NCBI GenBank assembly: GCA_903844635.1
Contig: CAIMUF010000074.1
Location: 62,001 to 126,000 of the forward strand
Direction: 5' to 3'
From: an uncultured Sulfuricurvum sp.
Lineage (GTDB): Bacteria; Campylobacterota; Campylobacteria; Campylobacterales; Sulfurimonadaceae
DNA length: 64,000 nt
Shown here: positions 56,112-64,000 of the stretch, one piece after another
How the letters are laid out: each line of letters begins with the position of its first letter
How positions within the stretch are numbered: position 1 is the stretch's first letter
Made by a program: the position numbers and the translations under genes
The notes under the pieces: model-generated
What the model was told of the DNA's origin: nothing
Database searches by the model: none
What the model saw: the letters and a program-made list of their open reading frames with translations, nothing else

Positions 56112-56509
56112 TGGCAACACGTCATCAAGCCCGTATGGCAGTTGTCAGTCTTCTTTATGCTTATGATTTAGGCAATAAAAGTATCGCAGATTTTAGCGAT
56201 GAGATTATGGAAGAGAAGAAAATTCGTAATAAACAACGCGATTTTGCGATGGATTTATTTCGTGGTGTAACGGAGCATTTGGTTGCCGTGGACGAAGCGA
56301 TTGAAAAACATCTTAAAGATTGGGATTTTGACCGCTTGGGTTCTATTGAGCGTGCAACACTTCGTTTGGGCGCGTATGAGATTATGTACGGCGAGCTTGA
56401 TTCTGCCGTTATTATCAATGAAGCGATTGAAGTGACCAAGGCATTTGGAAGCGAGCAATCCCCAAAATTTATCAATGGTGTCCTAGACGCGATTTCAAAA
56501 GACAAGTAG
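56111..56509 (+). CDS. nusB: Transcription antitermination factor NusB
   Basis: 132 residues, all helical. RHQARMAVVSLLYAYD start and the FINGVLDAI end are typical. With NusE, NusA and NusG it promotes rRNA antitermination. Overlaps ribH by one base; followed by mqnC after 8 bases. Confidence 0.95.
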   Translation: MATRHQARMAVVSLLYAYDLGNKSIADFSDEIMEEKKIRNKQRDFAMDLFRGVTEHLVAVDEAIEKHLKDWDFDRLGSIERATLRLGAYEIMYGELDSAVIINEAIEVTKAFGSEQSPKFINGVLDAISKDK

Positions 56510-56517
56510 ACCTGTAG

Positions 56518-57564
56518 ATGCGACTCACTAAAGAACAAGCTCTAGATTACATTCGAAACAGGGATTTAAAAGAACTCGGTCGCATGGCAACAGCGCGTAA
56601 AAAAGAGCTTCATCCTGCGGGGATTACCACATTCGTCGTTGATCGAAATATCAACTATACCAATGTTTGTTGGGTTGATTGCAAATTTTGCGCTTTTTAT
56701 CGCAGCCCTAAAGACAAAGAAGCGTATGTTCTTACTTTTGAAGAAATTGATCAAAAAATTGATGAGCTTTTAGAGATTGGCGGAACGCAAATTTTGTTCC
56801 AAGGCGGTGTTCATCCGAAGCTCAAAATAGAGTGGTATGAAGATTTGGTTGAGCATATACACATCAAATATCCAACGATTACGATTCACGGCTTTTCTTC
56901 GATTGAGTTGGATTACATCGCCAAAGTTTCCCATATCACCATCCAAGAGTGTTTGGCACGTTTACACGCCAAAGGGCTTGCGTCTATTCCGGGTGCGGGT
57001 GCAGAAATCCTCAGCGACCGTGTACGTGACATCATTGCTCCGAAAAAAATTGACAGTGAAGTATGGCTCCATGTTCATCGTGAAGCGCACAAGCTGGGGA
57101 TTAAATCCACCGCAACGATGATGTACGGAACAGTAGAAACAGATGAAGAGATTATCGAACACTGGAATCTAATCCGCGATCTCCAAGATGAGACGGGCGG
57201 TTTTAGAGCTTTTATCATGTGGTCATTTCAGGGGATGAATACTCAACTTATGGAAGAACATCCGGAAATTGAGAAGCAATCTTCTAATCGTTATTTGAGA
57301 CTGCTTGCAGTATCACGATTATTTTTGGACAATTTCGAGAACATTCAAAGTTCATGGGTAACCCAAGGACCGTATATCGGTCAGATGGCACTTTTGTACG
57401 GAGCTAATGATTTGGGCTCCACGATGATGGAAGAGAACGTCGTGCGAAGTGCTGGGGCAGGATTCCGAATGGCAAAAGAAGAAATGATTCGTCTTATCCA
57501 TGACATAGGTGAAACTCCAGCGATTCGTAATACGGCATACGAGATTTTAGAAAAATTTGCATGA
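56518..57564 (+). CDS. mqnC: Cyclic dehypoxanthinyl futalosine synthase MqnC
   Basis: 348 residues. Radical-SAM cluster motif CWVDCKFCAFYR (CxxxCxxC) and TQILFQGGVHP, then IPGAGAEILSDRVRDIIAPKK, diagnostic for MqnC. Cyclises dehypoxanthine futalosine in the menaquinone pathway, the same pathway as mqnP at the window start. The stop overlaps the longest frame of the next gene by 4 bases. Confidence 0.95.
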   Translation: MRLTKEQALDYIRNRDLKELGRMATARKKELHPAGITTFVVDRNINYTNVCWVDCKFCAFYRSPKDKEAYVLTFEEIDQKIDELLEIGGTQILFQGGVHPKLKIEWYEDLVEHIHIKYPTITIHGFSSIELDYIAKVSHITIQECLARLHAKGLASIPGAGAEILSDRVRDIIAPKKIDSEVWLHVHREAHKLGIKSTATMMYGTVETDEEIIEHWNLIRDLQDETGGFRAFIMWSFQGMNTQLMEEHPEIEKQSSNRYLRLLAVSRLFLDNFENIQSSWVTQGPYIGQMALLYGANDLGSTMMEENVVRSAGAGFRMAKEEMIRLIHDIGETPAIRNTAYEILEKFA

Positions 57565-58940
57565 AATGCATATCTTTGATACGCCAAAGGAGCAAAGCCC
57601 CTCTTGGCTACGCTAACGCTATGTTCTCTTCAGCAGAGAGCTCACGCGCGATATATCGCGTTTTTTTGGTAACAATTTTATTTTTAGGGCATACACTTAT
57701 GGCAAGCACATTGGAATTTATAGAGATAAAAGGGGTAAAAGTTCCCTTTATTTACGAAGAGGATAAGCGTCTGCCGATCGTCTCTATGCAGGTCGTGTTT
57801 ACCGGCAGTGGAAGCATTGATGAGGGTAATAATCCTGGATTGGCACGCGTGAGTGCGAAGATGATGAATGAAGGGACGTTAAAACGTGGTGCAGTCGGAT
57901 TTGCTGATGCGCTCGATGCACGTGCCATTCAGCTCAGTACGAATGCGGGTTCTGAGACATTTGTAATGGAATTGGGAACGCTCAAAGATGAATTTGATAC
58001 AGGGCTGTCTCTTATGAGCGAGCTGTTGCGTTCTCCCAATCTGACCAAAGAGACATTAGACAAAGTAAAAACCCTTACTCAAAGCGATATTGCTCGCAAA
58101 GAAGCTGATTTTGATACAGTAGCCTCTGATGAACTCAAAGCGATTTTGTTTGAGGGAACTCCGATTGCTACGCCAAATATCGGAACAAAAGAGTCCATTG
58201 AGAAAATAAAGCTAAAAAATGTTGAAGCTTTTTTAGTGGATAAAATGGTTCTTTCCAATCTTCTTGTAGTCATTGGGGGCGATTTAAATCTCTCCGAAGC
58301 TCAGAAGAAAGTTACGAAACTTCTCTCCCCTTTAGCGGTAGGAAAAGTGGCATCGGCACGTCATTATGAACCTCGAAAATCTCCAAAAGAATCCGTTTTA
58401 AAGCGCCCTCAAACGGAACAAGCATATCTGTATTTTGGTGCACCTTTTGCTATGAATGAAGGAGATCCTGAGTTTTATAAAGCGCGCGTAGCAATGTTTA
58501 TTTTGGGCTCCAGCGGTTTTGGCAGTCGTCTGATGGAAGAAATTCGGGTAAAACGCGGATTGGCATACTCTGCTTACTCACGTTTGGGTGTTGCGAAAAG
58601 CAATACGTATTTTAGCGGTTACCTCCAAACCAAACTAGAATCACAAGACGAAGCAAAAAAAAGTGTCATCGAAGTCATTGATACATTTGTAAAAACCGGA
58701 GTAACTCAAAGCGAACTTGATCAAGCACGTAAATTTCTTCTGGGTTCTGAGCCGTTAAGGGTTGAAACCCTCTCTCAGCGATTGGGAAGAACATTTACCG
58801 AATATTATCAAGGACAAGAACTGGGTCATTCACTCAAAGAGTTAGAGATGATTCGACACTTAAGCCTCGACGATGTGAACGAATTTATCAAACGTCATAA
58901 TGAGATAACGCAACTAAGTTATGCGATAGTGACGAAGTAA
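57561..58940 (+). CDS. M16-family zinc-peptidase-like protein, start uncertain
   Basis: Up to 459 residues. The M16 fold begins at ASTLEFIEIKGVKVPF; the body has two halves with the RGLAYSAYSRLG motif. The HxxEH zinc motif is missing (the equivalent stretch reads LARVSAKMMNEGT), so it is probably the non-catalytic partner type or a chaperone-like half. A hydrophobic signal (VFLVTILFLGHTLMA) precedes. Start candidates: ATG 57561 (4-base overlap with mqnC) or ATG 57621. The segment between contains three palindromes in frame, one followed by seven Ts. Confidence 0.82.
   Translation: MKCISLIRQRSKAPLGYANAMFSSAESSRAIYRVFLVTILFLGHTLMASTLEFIEIKGVKVPFIYEEDKRLPIVSMQVVFTGSGSIDEGNNPGLARVSAKMMNEGTLKRGAVGFADALDARAIQLSTNAGSETFVMELGTLKDEFDTGLSLMSELLRSPNLTKETLDKVKTLTQSDIARKEADFDTVASDELKAILFEGTPIATPNIGTKESIEKIKLKNVEAFLVDKMVLSNLLVVIGGDLNLSEAQKKVTKLLSPLAVGKVASARHYEPRKSPKESVLKRPQTEQAYLYFGAPFAMNEGDPEFYKARVAMFILGSSGFGSRLMEEIRVKRGLAYSAYSRLGVAKSNTYFSGYLQTKLESQDEAKKSVIEVIDTFVKTGVTQSELDQARKFLLGSEPLRVETLSQRLGRTFTEYYQGQELGHSLKELEMIRHLSLDDVNEFIKRHNEITQLSYAIVTK
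57584..57667 (+). repeat. Palindrome cluster at the M16 gene start
   Basis: Three hairpins: CCAAAGG...CTTGG (57584-57607), TCTCT-TCAGC-AGAGA (57625-57639) and CGCGATATATCGCG followed by TTTTTTT (57647-57667). The last resembles an intrinsic terminator for the mqnC transcript, yet the whole block is an open frame with the peptidase. It may be a palindromic element inserted in frame. Confidence 0.55.
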
Positions 58941-58952
58941 AATGTTGTACTC

Positions 58953-59013
58953 TCCGTCATCCTCGGGCTTGACCCGTGGATCCAGCTGGATTCCCGCATT
59001 CGCGGGAATGACG
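58953..59013. repeat. Composite palindromic repeat before recG
   Basis: Outer arms CGTCAT/ATGACG enclose GGATCC-AGCT-GGAT and the hairpin TTCCCGC-ATTC-GCGGGAA. Such TCATTCCCGC/CTTGACCC repeats are dispersed intergenic repeats in many proteobacteria. It separates the peptidase stop from recG by 83 bases. Confidence 0.65.
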
Positions 59014-59023
59014 AAAGAAAACC

Positions 59024-60832
59024 ATGAAAGTGTCTGAAGACACCGAAAAATTCCATCGTCTAGGAGTAGGAAGCGTCACAGCTCTTTCGCTCATCGCCCC
59101 CACCTTTTTTGAAGATCGCCGTCTAAGCACCCAACTCACTACAAATGCCTCATGCGTAATCGATGCTACGGTTGAGAGTGTTGTTCGTACCCCTAAAACT
59201 CTCAAAATCATCTTTTTTGCTCATAACGTAGAGGAGCGAATAGAGGGGGTCATTTTTCATCCGCAATCGTACATGATCCATCAATTTCCAACCCACCAAA
59301 GAGCTTTTTTCACAGGGAAAGCAGTCTTGGAAAATAGTCGCTGGCAGATAATACAGCCGGTAAAAATCTCTGCTGTTGGCGCATTGGTTCCCATCTATAA
59401 AACTCCTTTGCGTGTGGACGTGATGCGCCGTCTTATCGAAAAATACATCACGCTAGAAGCTCTCATCGCCGATGGCTTGCCAGAGAATATTGCACAAACA
59501 CTCTACGATATTCATTTTCCTAATATTCCTATGCCACTTAGTGACCATCAGCTGATTGCCCTTAAATTTACCGAGCTTTATGATTATATGCGCCGTCTTA
59601 AACTCAAACGCCGTTTTCATCCTACTCATTATAAAGCCAAGGGAGAGATTGAAAAGTGGAGCAAAACTCTCCCTTTTACTCTCACAGACGATCAAAAAAA
59701 AGCGATTAAAGAAATCAAAGCCGATTTATCGGGTGAAGTCGCGGCACGTCGTATGATCGTTGGGGATGTTGGATCGGGTAAAACGATGGTGATTTTAGCT
59801 TCTGTAATGCTGATGCGTCCCTATCGCTCCATTCTTATGGCACCTACGACGATACTTGCAGCACAATTGTATGAGGAAGCGCAAAAGTTTCTTCCCGATT
59901 TACGCATTGCCTTGGTGACCAACGCGACGAAAAAAGGATCATTAGAGGAGTACGATTTCATCATCGGTACTCACGCACTGCTTCACCGTGAACTTCCAGA
60001 AGCAGGGCTAGTGATGGTGGATGAACAGCACCGCTTTGGCACTGCACAACGCCATGCCCTCTCAAAACTTACCGAAAATGATTCCGCTCCCCATTTTCTC
60101 CAATTCTCAGCAACCCCGATTCCCCGAACGTTAGCGATGATCGAATCGGCTCACATCGATGTAAGTCTGATCGTTCAAACACCTTTTACGAAAAACATTG
60201 AAACAAAAATCATTCATAAAAACGATTTCTCGCTATTGTTAGAGCATATACGAGCTGAAATAGCGCAAGACCATCAAGTATTACTCGTCTATCCGCTAGT
60301 AGAACAAAGTGAAAGTATTAACTATCAAAGCATTGACGAAGCCAGAGGCTTTTGGGAAAAGAAGTTTGAAAATGTCTACGTCACCCACGGTAAAGACAAG
60401 GAAAAAGAGGCAGTATTACGCGAGTTTCGTGAGAAAGGCTCTCTGCTCATCGCTACAACAGTCGTAGAGGTAGGCATCTCCCTCCCACGCCTCACCACGG
60501 TCATTATCGTAGGTGCTGAACGATTAGGACTCTCGACTCTCCATCAACTACGAGGGCGAGTAAGCCGAACAGGGCTTCAAGGCTATTGTTATCTCTATAC
60601 CAATACATCAGGTAAAAATGAACGTCTAGAGTCGTTTGGAAGCTGCGTCAGCGGTTTTGAGATTGCGGCACTAGACCTAAAATTTCGCTCATCAGGTGAT
60701 TTACTGGAAGGAAGCATCCAAAGCGGTAAAAAGTTTCGATGGGCGGATATTGGTGAAGATGAAAAGACAGTAAAAGAAGTAAAAAAATGGTTAGATAAAG
60801 ATTATTTTGCCCTCACACCACACCAAGAGTAA
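59024..60832 (+). CDS. recG: ATP-dependent DNA helicase RecG
   Basis: 602 residues, shorter than the about 690 of E. coli, because the N-terminal wedge part is reduced, as in other campylobacterotan RecG. Walker A VGDVGSGKTMV, DEQHRFG (DEAH-type box), FSATPIPRTLAM and the C-terminal ARGLGSTLHQLRGRVSR-like segment (RLGLSTLHQLRGRVSR) are clear. Remodels stalled replication forks and Holliday junctions. It converges on hpf. Confidence 0.93.
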   Translation: MKVSEDTEKFHRLGVGSVTALSLIAPTFFEDRRLSTQLTTNASCVIDATVESVVRTPKTLKIIFFAHNVEERIEGVIFHPQSYMIHQFPTHQRAFFTGKAVLENSRWQIIQPVKISAVGALVPIYKTPLRVDVMRRLIEKYITLEALIADGLPENIAQTLYDIHFPNIPMPLSDHQLIALKFTELYDYMRRLKLKRRFHPTHYKAKGEIEKWSKTLPFTLTDDQKKAIKEIKADLSGEVAARRMIVGDVGSGKTMVILASVMLMRPYRSILMAPTTILAAQLYEEAQKFLPDLRIALVTNATKKGSLEEYDFIIGTHALLHRELPEAGLVMVDEQHRFGTAQRHALSKLTENDSAPHFLQFSATPIPRTLAMIESAHIDVSLIVQTPFTKNIETKIIHKNDFSLLLEHIRAEIAQDHQVLLVYPLVEQSESINYQSIDEARGFWEKKFENVYVTHGKDKEKEAVLREFREKGSLLIATTVVEVGISLPRLTTVIIVGAERLGLSTLHQLRGRVSRTGLQGYCYLYTNTSGKNERLESFGSCVSGFEIAALDLKFRSSGDLLEGSIQSGKKFRWADIGEDEKTVKEVKKWLDKDYFALTPHQE

Positions 60833-60838
60833 GGTCGC

Positions 60839-60924
60839 GTGCAGTAGTGCACAAGCGTACCGCCAGCGATTTGGGGTGAGGGCGATTTTCTTTTGTTTCT
60901 TTTCTTATGAAAAAGAAAAGAAAG
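60839..60924. terminator. Terminator region between recG and hpf with 41-bp repeat
   Basis: GTGCA-GTAG-TGCAC (60839-60852) and the A/T-only hairpin TTTCTTTTCTT-ATGAAA-AAGAAAAGAAA. The 41 bases 60884-60924 are identical to 37490-37530. As there, the repeat lies between convergent genes, so it probably ends both transcripts. Confidence 0.65.
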
Positions 60925-60932
60925 AGAAAGGT

Positions 60933-61469
60933 TTAATACAACCCAAACTTCCCATCATTACGCTTAAAGAGCACCCGCATTTTCCCCTCGATGTCGTAAA
61001 ACACCTCAAACTGCTTCCCTCCGTCTTTGAGGTTTTCGAGCACGTCAGCTACCTCTTGAGGTTTATAAAGCTCCAGTTCCATCGGGACAATCTCATCTTC
61101 CATTGCTTCACCAATGGCATGCAAGTCAACCGTATGGGCAGCAGCATTTTTCGCTTCATTCAGCCCTTCATTTTTATGATCACTCAAACGATCATGCAAA
61201 CGGCGAAGTGCTTTTTGAGCACGCTCAATGGCTATGTCAATCGCGGCATAGAGATCATTGTCTCGTTGGGTGATAACTACGGTATTTTTTCCCGCTACAT
61301 TGATAGTAAACTCGATGGTGACACCTTTTTTACGTTCATTCATACTGGCAATAGCATTAACACTGATAAGGTCGAGATGAAATTTAGTGAGAGTATCGAT
61401 GGAGTGCATTAGATGATCTTTGATCGCATCGCTAAGTTCGATGTGGCGTCCGACGAGAGAAATATTCAT
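60933..61469 (-). CDS. hpf: Long-form ribosome hibernation promoting factor
   Basis: 178 residues. N-terminal RaiA/HPF domain (1-100, SLVGRHIELSDAIKDHL ... DNDLYAAIDIAIERAQKALRR) and the C-terminal dimerisation domain (about 125-178, EVADVLENLKDGGKQFEVFYD). Long HPF dimerises 70S ribosomes into inactive 100S particles in stationary phase. Monocistronic. Confidence 0.92.
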   Translation of the reverse strand: MNISLVGRHIELSDAIKDHLMHSIDTLTKFHLDLISVNAIASMNERKKGVTIEFTINVAGKNTVVITQRDNDLYAAIDIAIERAQKALRRLHDRLSDHKNEGLNEAKNAAAHTVDLHAIGEAMEDEIVPMELELYKPQEVADVLENLKDGGKQFEVFYDIEGKMRVLFKRNDGKFGLY

Positions 61470-61770
61470 GGGGTACTGCCTTAATGTAAATTTTGAAGTG
61501 AAGTCGATTATAACACAGAAAAATCAACGGTTCAATAGCTATTATGGGTAAATACGGAGAAATATAATATCTAATAACACAATTTAATCACACTTTAATA
61601 TTAGCTGGAATACACTTAGGAAGATGGCGTTTTCTCTTTATTTTTAAGAGTATTGAAGTATTTTAGAGCTTGGCTTGATTTGTCGATAATATGGTATTAA
61701 AATTGGGTTTATACAGCGTTTGCTACCGAGCCCTGATAGTGTGTACCTGAAAAATTCGTAGGAGGATAAA
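61470..61770. other. Gene-free spacer upstream of the MNT gene
   Basis: 301 A+T-rich bases. I see no gene or structured RNA; GGAGGAT directly before 61771 is the MNT ribosome-binding site. The drop to A+T-rich sequence marks the start of an accessory region. Confidence 0.4.
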
Positions 61771-62085
61771 ATGATAAATGAAAATTTAAAAAATATGATT
61801 ATCGATAATCTTGTGCATTCCATCCATCCACGGAAAATATTTTTGTTTGGTTCGTATGCGTATGGTGAACCAACGGGTGAAAGTGATTTAGATATATTGG
61901 TGATCAAAGATGACTTTGATAAAAAAATTGATGTCAAGCGTGCTATGAGAAAGGCATTGTCAAGTATTGATATATCTAAAGATTTACTAGTAGCTAGTAG
62001 TGATGAGTTTGAATTTTATTCCCATGAAGCTGGCTCGGTTTATCAAACGATAGCTCAAAAAGGAAAGTTGTTATGGAGCGCTTGA
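61771..62085 (+). CDS. MntA-like minimal nucleotidyltransferase (antitoxin)
   Basis: 104 residues. GSYAYGEPTGESDLDILV carries the intact GSx10DxD catalytic motif of MNT-type nucleotidyltransferases (GS at about 27-28). Family members neutralise a HEPN partner by transferring AMP to it. Overlaps the HEPN gene by 13 bases, the usual MNT-HEPN order. Confidence 0.88.
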   Translation: MINENLKNMIIDNLVHSIHPRKIFLFGSYAYGEPTGESDLDILVIKDDFDKKIDVKRAMRKALSSIDISKDLLVASSDEFEFYSHEAGSVYQTIAQKGKLLWSA

Positions 62086-62474
62086 AGCAGTTTGTGATTT
62101 TTTATCGCAAAGCAAGAACAGATTTGGCCATGGCACGGTTGGCGCAAGCAAACCCGTCAGATGAAATAGATAATGAAGCTATTTTATTTCATTTGCAACA
62201 AGCAGTCGAAAAGTTCTTAAAATCACTTTTATCTTTTCATGGAGTCGCTACTGAAAAAACGCATGACATCGAAGCGATTGCTAAAAAGGGAAAAGCGAGT
62301 CAAATAGAACTTCCTTTGTATATAGAAGAGTTGTATGATTTGTCTGAGTATGCCGTTGAAGGTCGATATGGGCAGATTCACGATGATATTGAAAATATCG
62401 ATATTTATTTTGAGAGAATAGAGTCTCTTAAATGTTTTGTCGAAGAAATACACAATCAATCCCAAGGAGGATGA
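62073..62474 (+). CDS. HEPN-domain protein (toxin partner)
   Basis: 133 residues, helical. LFHLQQAVEKFLKSLL and KTHDIEAI are pfam HEPN signatures. An R-x4-H motif (RYGQIH, about 96-101) could be the RNase site of HepT-type toxins, but the tyrosine of the canonical RX4HXY target is replaced (HDD), so AMPylation by the usual route is not assured. The frame ends inside the ribosome-binding/start region of the next gene. Confidence 0.85.
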   Translation: MERLKQFVIFYRKARTDLAMARLAQANPSDEIDNEAILFHLQQAVEKFLKSLLSFHGVATEKTHDIEAIAKKGKASQIELPLYIEELYDLSEYAVEGRYGQIHDDIENIDIYFERIESLKCFVEEIHNQSQGG

Positions 62475-62475
62475 A

Positions 62476-64000
62476 ATGAAATCTTTTAAATTATTACTAC
62501 GGCTATTTGCCGTTTTTGGGTTGTTGATGGTGTTTGCCGTGTCGGGATGGGGGGCAAGGCCGAGCATAAGCGATCAGTCTTTTGACGTGTCATTGAACTC
62601 TTCAGGGGGTACCATTATTGGGACAGTTATCGCTACGAATTCACCAACATCTTTCAGTATTACTGGTGGTAACACGGGTAGTTTGTTTGTGATTAGTAAT
62701 TCTGGACAGCTAAGTGTGGCGTCAGGTAAGACATTAAGTACAGCTACTTCCTATGATTTGACTGTGCAAGCTACAAATAGTGATGGATCGAGGAATGCAA
62801 CAGTGACTGTTATAGTTATAGCTCCTATTGAAACATGCCCCGGAAATGTTATTCCGAATTTAAATGGAGCTACTACAACAGCTACTGATTCGGAAAACGG
62901 AACTATTGTATCGGATAGAACATACTACTATTATTTTACTCCGGCGGTAGCAGGAACTTTGGACGTAAATTCAAGTATGACAGGAAATGATAAAAATGAT
63001 CTTTATGTCCTGGCTGGATGTACTGGAAGTACTTTGGGTAGTAGTACTAGTAACTCTTATAATAAATCTTTAACTGGTATCAACGTTAGTGCAAATCAAA
63101 CTATTATTATTAAGTACGTAAGTAGCAGTGGTTCAGATCGTGATTATACGCTTAATTTTAAATTTACGGTCGCAGCTCAAACACCGCCTACGATTAGTGT
63201 CCCAAATTTAACAGCTACTAGCGGGACAGCTTTTAATGCAACGCTTGTTACCTATGTGACACTTACTAATGGAGATCCTCTTATTGCTCCTTATTATACG
63301 CTGACAGGAACGCTGCCTGCCGGTTTGACTTTTAACAGCACTACGGGCGTTATTAGTGGGACACCAACGATACAGGGTATATCGAATCTTAGTGTGGCGG
63401 TAACTGATAATGATGGTATCTCAACTGCTGCTCCATTTTCGATTACGGTTGCAGATGCTCCATTAGCGAGCGGTAATATTAGAGAATTTACAAAGCGTCC
63501 TATTAATGGACAAATAGATACCAATATTCGTGGAAATTTATTGATGATTGGTAACCAATTACTGTGTCAAAATAGTGCTAATGGTGGAACGTGTACAGAA
63601 CCAGTGGCTACGGCTACAAATAATAGTATCGATCAATACTTTGCCAATGTTGATACCACAACAACGACTTCTGGAATTGTTAATTCGTCTATGATGAGAC
63701 TTGATTTGCTTCCAGGTGATAATATTATATGGGCACGGCTCTATTGGTCAGCTCGTTTGAATAATCCGACTACGGCAACAAAAATAGCTGCGGAAAAAAT
63801 TAAATTTCGAACTCCAGCGGCAAATACATATACAGAAATTCCAGCACAAGTATTTGATAATTATCCATCAAATGATCCATTTGATTATGGTGCATCTGCA
63901 GATGTTCTTGATTTGGTTAAGGCAGGTGGAGCAGGACAATATTACGGTGCGAATATACAAGCATCAACAGGAAGTAACCAATTTGCATCTTGGATGTTGT
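62476..64000 (+). CDS. Large secreted surface protein, 3' end outside window
   Basis: Frame open from ATG 62476 to the window end (508 codons). AAGGAGG lies just upstream, inside the HEPN gene, whose stop is one base before this ATG. Signal peptide about 1-30 (LLMVFAVSGWG), then a cadherin-like segment (about 35-115), a PPC-like beta domain (about 120-235), and a putative-Ig He_PIG domain (about 238-330: LPAGLTFNSTTGVISGTPT). After about 345 a further domain begins with the IIWARLYWSARLNN stretch seen in bacterial DUF11-rich surface proteins. Likely a long extracellular fibre or adhesin; the C-terminus and anchoring signal are not visible. Confidence 0.82.
   Translation, partial: MKSFKLLLRLFAVFGLLMVFAVSGWGARPSISDQSFDVSLNSSGGTIIGTVIATNSPTSFSITGGNTGSLFVISNSGQLSVASGKTLSTATSYDLTVQATNSDGSRNATVTVIVIAPIETCPGNVIPNLNGATTTATDSENGTIVSDRTYYYYFTPAVAGTLDVNSSMTGNDKNDLYVLAGCTGSTLGSSTSNSYNKSLTGINVSANQTIIIKYVSSSGSDRDYTLNFKFTVAAQTPPTISVPNLTATSGTAFNATLVTYVTLTNGDPLIAPYYTLTGTLPAGLTFNSTTGVISGTPTIQGISNLSVAVTDNDGISTAAPFSITVADAPLASGNIREFTKRPINGQIDTNIRGNLLMIGNQLLCQNSANGGTCTEPVATATNNSIDQYFANVDTTTTTSGIVNSSMMRLDLLPGDNIIWARLYWSARLNNPTTATKIAAEKIKFRTPAANTYTEIPAQVFDNYPSNDPFDYGASADVLDLVKAGGAGQYYGANIQASTGSNQFASWML

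Noticed and set aside
57645-57667. Treating the CGCGATATATCGCG-T7 hairpin as proof that the M16 gene starts downstream of it
   Set aside because: The stem has almost no loop, and an ATGA-coupled frame continues through it, so neither start can be excluded from sequence alone.

Overview
The window reads as chromosomal DNA of a campylobacterotan (epsilonproteobacterial) sulfur- or hydrogen-oxidiser of the Sulfurimonas/Sulfuricurvum type. The evidence is gene content and order: the futalosine menaquinone genes mqnP and mqnC, an HP0268-like gene in front of miaB, the rimO-tilS pair, fliW-proC, MsrPQ, long-form HPF, and NIAHQWRQPL-type histidine kinases. The genus assignment is inference; no 16S gene is present.

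Layout. 1-3.2 kb: end of a menaquinone gene cluster (mqnP, two conserved hypotheticals) and an accessory AAA/DUF4143-type ATPase. 3.4-29.4 kb: a tandem genomic island in the 3' half of a tRNA-Arg(GCG) gene. The intact tRNA lies at 29310-29386 (minus strand). Two displaced copies of its 3' half lie at 3396-3447 and 8379-8427. Element 1 (about 5 kb) carries a tyrosine integrase, a small HTH regulator with an operator array, two small cargo genes, a serine resolvase with a probable res site, and an unrecognised gene with a faint replication-initiator resemblance followed by a 156-bp inverted repeat. Element 2 (about 21 kb) has no integrase but shares its right-end sequence with element 1. It carries a TonB-dependent receptor, a 7TM-sensor kinase/response regulator pair, two two-partner secretion (TPS) systems in opposite gene order (tpsB1-tpsA1 and tpsA2-tpsB2), and between them a fused periplasmic-binding-protein/MscS channel. 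A tandem-repeat DNA motif precedes both TPS transcription units and, in part, the regulator gene, so the two-component system may control the surface proteins.

29.4-61.5 kb: core chromosome. rsfS-nadD; the glycolytic run gap-pgk-tpiA; fabI; a lipoprotein; a porin; an orphan ABC permease; nusA. Then a seven-gene overlapping run (HP0268-like, miaB, acyltransferase, Xer recombinase, and three genes that look like a PilM/PilN/PilO set), followed by proC-fliW, bamD, lon, tilS-rimO, msrP-msrQ, two flavoproteins, kdsA-ribH-nusB-mqnC, an M16 peptidase, recG and hpf. Convergent gene pairs are separated by palindromic, probably bidirectional terminators; two of these share an identical 41-bp hairpin repeat.

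61.7-64 kb: a MntA/HEPN toxin-antitoxin-like pair, directly coupled to the start of a large secreted surface protein that runs off the window.

The most novel-looking unit is the element 2 island: a sensor-regulated, two-system TPS locus with an embedded ligand-binding MscS fusion and a TpsA protein ending in short helical repeats.
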